From the NCBI RefSeq assembly GCF_016892625.1, contig NZ_JAFEMW010000003.1, forward strand, positions 496,001-560,000: 64,000 bases of DNA. Reading direction: 5' to 3'. Position 1 is the stretch's first letter, and the number at the start of each line of letters is the position of its first letter. The notes under the pieces were generated by a model. That model made no database searches, was not told where the DNA came from, and worked only from the letters and a program-made list of their open reading frames with translations. Source of the DNA: Brevibacterium sp. RIT 803. Its GTDB lineage: Bacteria; Actinomycetota; Actinomycetes; Actinomycetales; Brevibacteriaceae. This document shows, in pieces, positions 59,851 through 64,000 of this stretch. Both the position numbers and the translations under genes were made by a program.

Positions 59851-60134
59851 GCACTGCGCCCTTCCTCAATAGTTCTACCTGCTATTACTAGCCTACCCCT
59901 ACGTACCGAAATAGACAGACCCGACGGGAATACGGGACAACCATTTCGGGACATATATTTCGGCACAATGTATTGGCGCTTCCCTGCTGTGTCCCGTAGA
60001 CGATTGGTTTCGAGATGCTTCTTTTGACTCTTCACACCGCCCTGGATGTCTCAAATGTTGCAACAGTCCCATCAGGCCAAATTGCCGGGTGAGCCTTCTC
60101 GTTTCGAAGCGAATTCAGTCAGTAAGGTGAGTTT
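59851..60134. promoter_or_regulatory. Divergent promoter region with three 14-bp-spaced repeats
   Basis: On the minus strand TGTGCCG, TGTCCCG and TGTCCCG start exactly 14 bases apart (59967-59961, 59953-59947, 59939-59933), each followed by an A/T-rich spacer. A further TGTCCCG lies on the plus strand (59990-59996), making an inverted partner (TACGGGACA...TGTCCCGTA). The array sits about 85 bases upstream of the antitoxin start and looks like an operator for the toxin-antitoxin unit or for the divergent gene at 60135. Confidence 0.6.
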
Positions 60135-60440
60135 ATGATGATAGCGCGAATGGTTGTTATCCCGCTGATTGCGGTTCTGTTGCTTGTCCCTGCTGTTCCG
60201 GGGCTAGCCAGTACGGCATTTGAAGGGTTCCGAGTAGTCGATGGCGTCGCAGTATCGGCCTCGACTCACGTGACGACACCTGACGAACTGCGAGTGTATC
60301 TGGAAAGTGAAAGCCCGAAAACTGTGACAGTTGACATCGAAACAGGCAGAACACTACGAGTCATTGACGACCAAGATCTTCCAGAATCAGAGAAGTTTGT
60401 CCCTCGCCAGTACCCAGAGTTCCCTGGCCTCAGCAAATGA
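60135..60440 (+). CDS. Small secreted or membrane-anchored protein, unknown
   Basis: 101 residues after AAGGTGAG. A clear signal sequence (MMIARMVVIPLIAVLLLVPAVPGLASTAF, likely cleavage after GLAS or nearby) precedes about 75 residues of hydrophilic protein (FRVVDGVAVSASTHVTTPDE, TVTVDIETGRTLRVIDDQDL) with no cysteine and no known domain. First gene of a rightward run with a small membrane protein and an AAA+ ATPase. The function is unknown. Confidence 0.6.
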   Translation: MMIARMVVIPLIAVLLLVPAVPGLASTAFEGFRVVDGVAVSASTHVTTPDELRVYLESESPKTVTVDIETGRTLRVIDDQDLPESEKFVPRQYPEFPGLSK

Positions 60441-60574
60441 GGCGAGTTATCACCCCGTCTTGTGGGTCAGTCTTGGGGTCTGCAATCTGTGGCGGGATCG
60501 ACGACAGAAGAGAATGGGCCTGACGCGGTGACGAATAGCGAATGACTTGAACCAGGACCTATGGAGGCAACATC

Positions 60575-60901
60575 ATGAGCACTCACTCGTTGTCTAAGAG
60601 AATGTACCCACGCAAGCGGGTATGGCAGGTTGTGTACTTCTTGCTCCTTGCGGCCACAGGGGTGTTAATGGCATTCAGTGTCGGGGTTTCAGTTTGGTCG
60701 CAAATGGGTGAAGAAGGGTGGGTCACGACAGTGGCAGTGGCTGTGTTTTCGTGGATTGTGACGCTACCGTTTTTCTTAGGGTCCTTGCTGTGGTGGATCA
60801 CACTGATGACCCGCCCGCAGGTGATGAAACAATCGTTACCCGCAGCCTCTTCAACTGAACAACGTGGCCCGCAGGACAACAATTCATCGCAGGAAGGTTA
60901 G
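60575..60901 (+). CDS. Small two-helix membrane protein, unknown
   Basis: 108 residues. Basic N-terminus (KRMYPRKRVWQ), two helices (VVYFLLLAATGVLMAFSVGVSVW and VAVAVFSWIVTLPFFLGSLLWWITLM) joined by a short acidic loop, and a hydrophilic tail rich in Gln, Ser and Asn. Both ends should face the cytoplasm. The start is preceded by TATGGAGGCAACATC. It lies 54 bases before the AAA+ ATPase, and they may work together, for example the membrane protein as anchor. Confidence 0.6.
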   Translation: MSTHSLSKRMYPRKRVWQVVYFLLLAATGVLMAFSVGVSVWSQMGEEGWVTTVAVAVFSWIVTLPFFLGSLLWWITLMTRPQVMKQSLPAASSTEQRGPQDNNSSQEG

Positions 60902-60955
60902 GCGCCTCGCCGTGGCCACCAGCAAGTTTGCTGAGTCCGGCCTAGGATTGTGGCC

Positions 60956-62356
60956 ATGACCGATGCCTCAAGCCATGGACATGCCGCCCCCGGGCCAGTT
61001 GATATCAGCCTGTTCGCGAAACAGTTTCAAGCGTTCCTCGAAACGATGGACCATTGCGCCACGCAAGCCTCTCGCGACCATATCGCTGCGGAACTCGGAG
61101 CCCACCTGGGCACGGATCCACGTACACTCGATCCCGTGCGCCAGGAGTTCGCCCGCTGGCAGTGGGTCGAGATTGATACGGCCCTTGATGAACTCGCCGA
61201 GGAGCAGGACCTTCGCGGTGTCATCCCCTCCCAAGATGCCAGTGGCATCAGTGACCTCTTGGCCAATCACTACAGTGTCTACGAGCTCGGCGCGATCCAG
61301 CGCCGCGCCGTTCCCACAGGACCAGGAACAGTCAGACATGTAGCCACGAACGCACTTCGCCTGTTGCGAATCGGCACAATCCCCGTCGTTGTCTTCGCGA
61401 CCGAGCTCGAAGACGGGCCCGGTGATACGCAGAACATCGTCGTCGAAATCGTCTGCGGTAACCATCAGCTTGCACGCGAGACCCTGGCCAACATCAATGG
61501 ATTCGTTTCGCGCAACTCGGTATTGCAAGGGCAAGTCGTTAGTTTTTTGTCGGAAGAGTTTGGATCAGACTCACTCAGTATCGAATTCCACTCTCGTCCC
61601 CACGTTGATGCCCACGATGTGGTTCTGCCAAAGGGCAGGCTCGAGAAGATCGAGGCAACCGTTCTGGGCATCAGTGAGAGAGCACAGAGGCTTCGTGCTG
61701 TGGGCCAGCATTTGTCTCGCGGGGTGCTGCTCTATGGCCCGCCCGGGACGGGTAAGACGTTAACGGTGCGATATCTCCTCTCACAGGCGAAAGAGACTAC
61801 GGCGATTCTCCTCCAGGGTGAGTCTCTTTCGAAGATCCGCGCTGCTGCCACGGCGGCACGAGCTCTCGGGCGAGCAATTATCGTTCTCGAAGATGCCGAT
61901 CTTGTTGCTGAGGACCGTGACTTCAATGAGGGTGAGCGGTCGGTGCTCTTTGAGATCCTCGATGTCCTCGATGGTTTGGGAGACGATGCTGATATCGCGT
62001 TCGTCCTCACTACTAACCGGGTGGACGTGCTCGAAGAGGCTCTCGCGATGCGGCCGGGAAGAATAGATCTTGCTGTCGAGGTGGCCTTGCCCACTACCAA
62101 ACTACGCAAACGCCTCTTCACCGTTTATAGTGCCGGCTTGGCGTTTACTGAGGAAGGAATCACTCAGGCTGCGAAAGCTGCGGAGGGTACGACGGGTTCC
62201 TTTGCTAAAGAAGCGGTCCGGCGTGCAGTACTACTGGCTCTAGACGCAGACGAGGAACCAGCTGATAACCATCTTTTGGAAGCGGTGAAAGCTCTGTCTG
62301 CCGAAGCGACACAGCTACGTGAGGCAATGAACTCAGAAGACGACGAATCGCAATGA
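60956..62356 (+). CDS. Stand-alone AAA+ ATPase (classical, VCP/26S-like core)
   Basis: 466 residues from ATG 60956. The N-terminal 230 residues have no family I recognise. The AAA core follows: KGRLEKIEATVLGISERAQRL, Walker A LLYGPPGTGKTLTVRYL, Walker B RAIIVLEDADLVAEDRDF, sensor 1 FVLTTNRVDVLEEAL and arginine finger RPGRIDLAVEVALP. Walker B reads LEDAD where DEDAD or DEID is usual, but the glutamate-aspartate pair is present. It is likely an unfoldase or remodelling ATPase with a specific partner; no protease is encoded nearby. Its stop overlaps a short frame at 62353. Confidence 0.85.
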   Translation: MTDASSHGHAAPGPVDISLFAKQFQAFLETMDHCATQASRDHIAAELGAHLGTDPRTLDPVRQEFARWQWVEIDTALDELAEEQDLRGVIPSQDASGISDLLANHYSVYELGAIQRRAVPTGPGTVRHVATNALRLLRIGTIPVVVFATELEDGPGDTQNIVVEIVCGNHQLARETLANINGFVSRNSVLQGQVVSFLSEEFGSDSLSIEFHSRPHVDAHDVVLPKGRLEKIEATVLGISERAQRLRAVGQHLSRGVLLYGPPGTGKTLTVRYLLSQAKETTAILLQGESLSKIRAAATAARALGRAIIVLEDADLVAEDRDFNEGERSVLFEILDVLDGLGDDADIAFVLTTNRVDVLEEALAMRPGRIDLAVEVALPTTKLRKRLFTVYSAGLAFTEEGITQAAKAAEGTTGSFAKEAVRRAVLLALDADEEPADNHLLEAVKALSAEATQLREAMNSEDDESQ

Positions 62357-62819
62357 CCACACACCCACGCGATCGTCGAGACAGCGTCTCACCAGGTGCG
62401 ACTTTGATATGTCAAGCAAGGCTCGTGCGCAAAGGCGACTGATGCAAGGTTCAGTGTCACCCCTACTGGCTCGAGTCCTTCAGGAGTGTCTCGTAACCAA
62501 TATGTCGCGAAACTCATTGGTATTGCGTCGGAGGAAGTTCGGGACACTTTTCCAAAGCCGCGGCATCAGTCCCGATCTCCGGATGCGCCGCTCGCGGCAG
62601 CATAGCGGTCCAACGCTAGTAGCGCCGCCAATCACCGCACGGCTCCTGACTTCATTGTGCTTCGAGGTCAGTCAATGGCCCTACCCAATGAATTGCCTAT
62701 CCCAGTCGCACACGATCGTTCGAAGCGGCACTGCTCGGGATTGCGCTCAATAGGAGGAAATGAATACCCTCCTTCACGCGAACTCACGAGTAAACCTAAT
62801 CACCTGTTAACCTTATTAA
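62357..62819. other. Gap of 463 bases with degenerate coding traces
   Basis: No intact gene. In one plus-strand frame SSPSGVSRNQYVAKLIGIAS, EEVRDTFPKPRHQ (from about 62474), a TAG, then APDFIVLRGQSMALPNELPI and PVAHDRSKRHCSGL (to about 62750) look like one small gene with an internal stop and no start. A 29-codon frame begins at 62353, overlapping the ATPase stop. TAACCT at 62808-62813 is a possible -10 box for the next gene. Confidence 0.35.
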
Positions 62820-63455
62820 ATGGTGACGAAAGAAGGAACAGCGGGCTGGGACCCATCCACTCCGGCCCCCGGTGGCCTCGAGCTTGTACGGCAGTTCGCC
62901 AACACATTGGATTGCTATCGGCAGCGCGATGACTTCGCCGAGATCGGCCTCGCAGACGCAGTCCTCCGAAAAATCGACCAGGACGCGTACGACTCATTGC
63001 CAGCCAGGCCACAATCGATGCACCTCGATGACCTCATAAAGCTCCGTAGCGCCCGCGCCGCTTTAAGAGCAACTCTCGGCTGCACAACCTGCTGGACGCT
63101 GCCAACCATCACATCAGACACCAGTAACACGTACCCACACCCCGAAATGAACGAAACAGAACCGCCAAGATTCTCATCTCCATGCTCTCTGGAGATCTCT
63201 GACCGCGGTGTGAAGTTCGTTCCCGAAGGCGGCTGGGTAAACGCTCTTACCGGCTGGCTCAGCCTGGAATTGGCCGTGGGTACGCGAACAGGCCAGACAG
63301 CGCGCTTGAAAGTATGTGCCAACCCGGAGTGCCAATGGGTTTTTTGGGATGCATCACGGCCAGGCACGGGCCGGTGGTGCTCTATGCAACTGTGTGGTGG
63401 CCAGGCGAAGGCCCGTCGCTACCGTAAGAAAAAGGGTGGTGACGCGCATGAGTGA
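62820..63455 (+). CDS. CGNR zinc-finger family regulator (variant motif)
   Basis: 211 residues. The N-terminal ABATE-like part (LELVRQFANTLD...) and C-terminal zinc finger (LKVCANPECQWVFWDASRPGTGRWCSMQLCGGQAKARRYRKKK) fit the CGNR family of actinobacterial regulators, with all four zinc cysteines. The name-giving CGNR reads CGGQ here. The middle (about residues 85-115) is unlike relatives and may be divergent. The ATG at 62820 has no ribosome binding site, and TAACCT lies seven bases upstream, so the message may be leaderless. The stop overlaps the EamA gene start by eight bases. Confidence 0.75.
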   Translation: MVTKEGTAGWDPSTPAPGGLELVRQFANTLDCYRQRDDFAEIGLADAVLRKIDQDAYDSLPARPQSMHLDDLIKLRSARAALRATLGCTTCWTLPTITSDTSNTYPHPEMNETEPPRFSSPCSLEISDRGVKFVPEGGWVNALTGWLSLELAVGTRTGQTARLKVCANPECQWVFWDASRPGTGRWCSMQLCGGQAKARRYRKKKGGDAHE

Positions 63456-64000
63456 CCCTGATGACGCTGGCAGAATAGACCCGTCCTCCCTTTCGCAGTG
63501 TTCGCGCAAACGTACGTGGCCTGTCGTTGCGGTCGTTCTTGTTGTTTTGTCATGCTTCGCTATCCAGGGATCGGCTGCGGTAGCGACGACGCTCTTTGAT
63601 GATATGAGCCCCATCAGTGTGGCCACATGGAGGCAATTGATCGGCGCGGCGACTCTCGTGCTGATCTTTCGTCCACGCTTGCGTGGTCGAAGTCGAGGAC
63701 GGTGGGCTCTCATCGTTTTGCTGGGGATAGCGATGGCCGCGATGAACACGAGTTACTATCTTGCTGTCGAGCGAATCCCGCTCGGGATTGCAGCCGCCCT
63801 GTTCTACCTTGGCCCTTTCCTCGTCGCGGTAGCCAGCCTCAGACGAGCACGCCTGCTGGTGTGGCCAGCTATCGCGTTGGTAGGTGTCATTGCGATCACT
63901 CGACCCGACCAGGGGTCTGTGGAATCAATCGTCGGGATTCTGCTCGCCCTTCTCGCCGCTGCTTCCCTGGCCGGCTATACGATTCTGTCGCATCTGTTAG
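63448..64000 (+). CDS. EamA/DMT-family transporter (5' part, cut by the window end)
   Basis: 184 codons are visible from ATG 63448, overlapping the CGNR gene. Helices follow each other as in RhtA/EamA exporters: WPVVAVVLVVLSCFAIQGSA, DMSPISVATWRQLIGAATLV, ALIVLLGIAMAAMNTSYYLA, then VERIPLGIAAALFYLGPFLVAV and LVWPAIALVGVIAITRPDQG. A typical protein has ten helices and about 290 residues, so roughly 100 residues lie beyond the window. It probably exports amino acids or related metabolites, perhaps under the CGNR regulator. Confidence 0.88.
   Translation, partial: MSDPDDAGRIDPSSLSQCSRKRTWPVVAVVLVVLSCFAIQGSAAVATTLFDDMSPISVATWRQLIGAATLVLIFRPRLRGRSRGRWALIVLLGIAMAAMNTSYYLAVERIPLGIAAALFYLGPFLVAVASLRRARLLVWPAIALVGVIAITRPDQGSVESIVGILLALLAAASLAGYTILSHLL

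Noticed and set aside
62409..62753. A 114-codon plus-strand gene after the AAA+ ATPase
   Set aside because: Arg/Ser-rich, no ribosome binding site, and the better coding signal lies in another frame of the same stretch.
1..64000. tRNA, rRNA, complete insertion sequences or prophage genes
   Set aside because: None was recognised on reading both strands; short RNA genes cannot be fully excluded without a covariance-model search.

Overview
The window is high-GC, gene-dense DNA with many four-base ATGA stop/start overlaps, GTG and TTG starts, and protein types (DUF3263, MmcQ/YjbR, CGNR, PucR, DesR-like two-component pairs, an actinobacterial VbhA/Fic pair) that point to an actinobacterium. Brevibacterium or a close Micrococcales relative is my best guess, made from gene style and not from any marker gene. 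I saw no rRNA, tRNA, CRISPR array or intact insertion sequence.

Layout. 0-1.7 kb: end of a TRAP transporter (DctQ, DctM) closed by a strong terminator. 1.8-2.5 kb: a methyltransferase pseudogene. 2.5-5.5 kb: a leftward, translationally coupled CPBP protease / sensor kinase / response regulator operon. 5.8-10.4 kb: two CorC/CNNM proteins, DUF3263, a DHFR-fold reductase and an aldo/keto reductase behind a MerR-type promoter. 10.4-11.8 kb: four direct repeats at exact 23-bp spacing in front of a DUF4143 ATPase. 11.8-23.9 kb: a divergent Nramp-like transporter, MFS pump, threonine aldolase, AhpD-like protein, two GNAT paralogues, pirin, MarR, glutaminase-STAS, MMPL exporter and a PucR regulator.

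24-31 kb is a nitrogen-compound block: hydantoinase/oxoprolinase A and B subunits, then a convergent unit of HAAAP-type amino-acid permease, formamidase and a response regulator lacking its phospho-acceptor aspartate. 31.3-37.8 kb is a tightly coupled seven-gene operon (DAK-type kinase, RpiB- and TIM-type isomerases, GntR, TIM-barrel enzyme, SDR, beta-hydroxyacid dehydrogenase). Its kinase and two isomerases match the route L-erythrulose -> L-erythrulose-1-P -> D-erythrulose-4-P -> D-erythrose-4-P; the compound that feeds it is unknown. Just after it, on the other strand, sits a free-standing 20-residue hydrophobic peptide gene with its own promoter, ribosome binding site and terminator hairpin.

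38-45 kb is a carboxylate-catabolism cluster: CoA-transferase and enoyl-CoA hydratase leftward; GntR, a tripartite tricarboxylate transporter (TctC, TctB, TctA) and an embedded PdxA-like dehydrogenase rightward. 45-51 kb holds glycolate/lactate-type oxidation, a serine-glyoxylate-type aminotransferase and a MatC-type dicarboxylate carrier. 51-58 kb has a His-rich PepSY protein, a His/Met-rich membrane protein, a PanE-like reductase facing a TetR regulator, an aldo/keto reductase, a 2-hydroxyacid dehydrogenase and a YjbR protein.

58-63 kb looks like an accessory island: a decayed P-loop ATPase, an AT-rich patch with four TTTATAG repeats, a Fic toxin gene interrupted by one in-frame stop next to its VbhA-like antitoxin (ATT start) with 14-bp operator-like repeats upstream, two small secreted or membrane proteins, a stand-alone AAA+ ATPase and gene debris. 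The window ends in a CGNR regulator overlapping an EamA-type transporter cut by the window edge.
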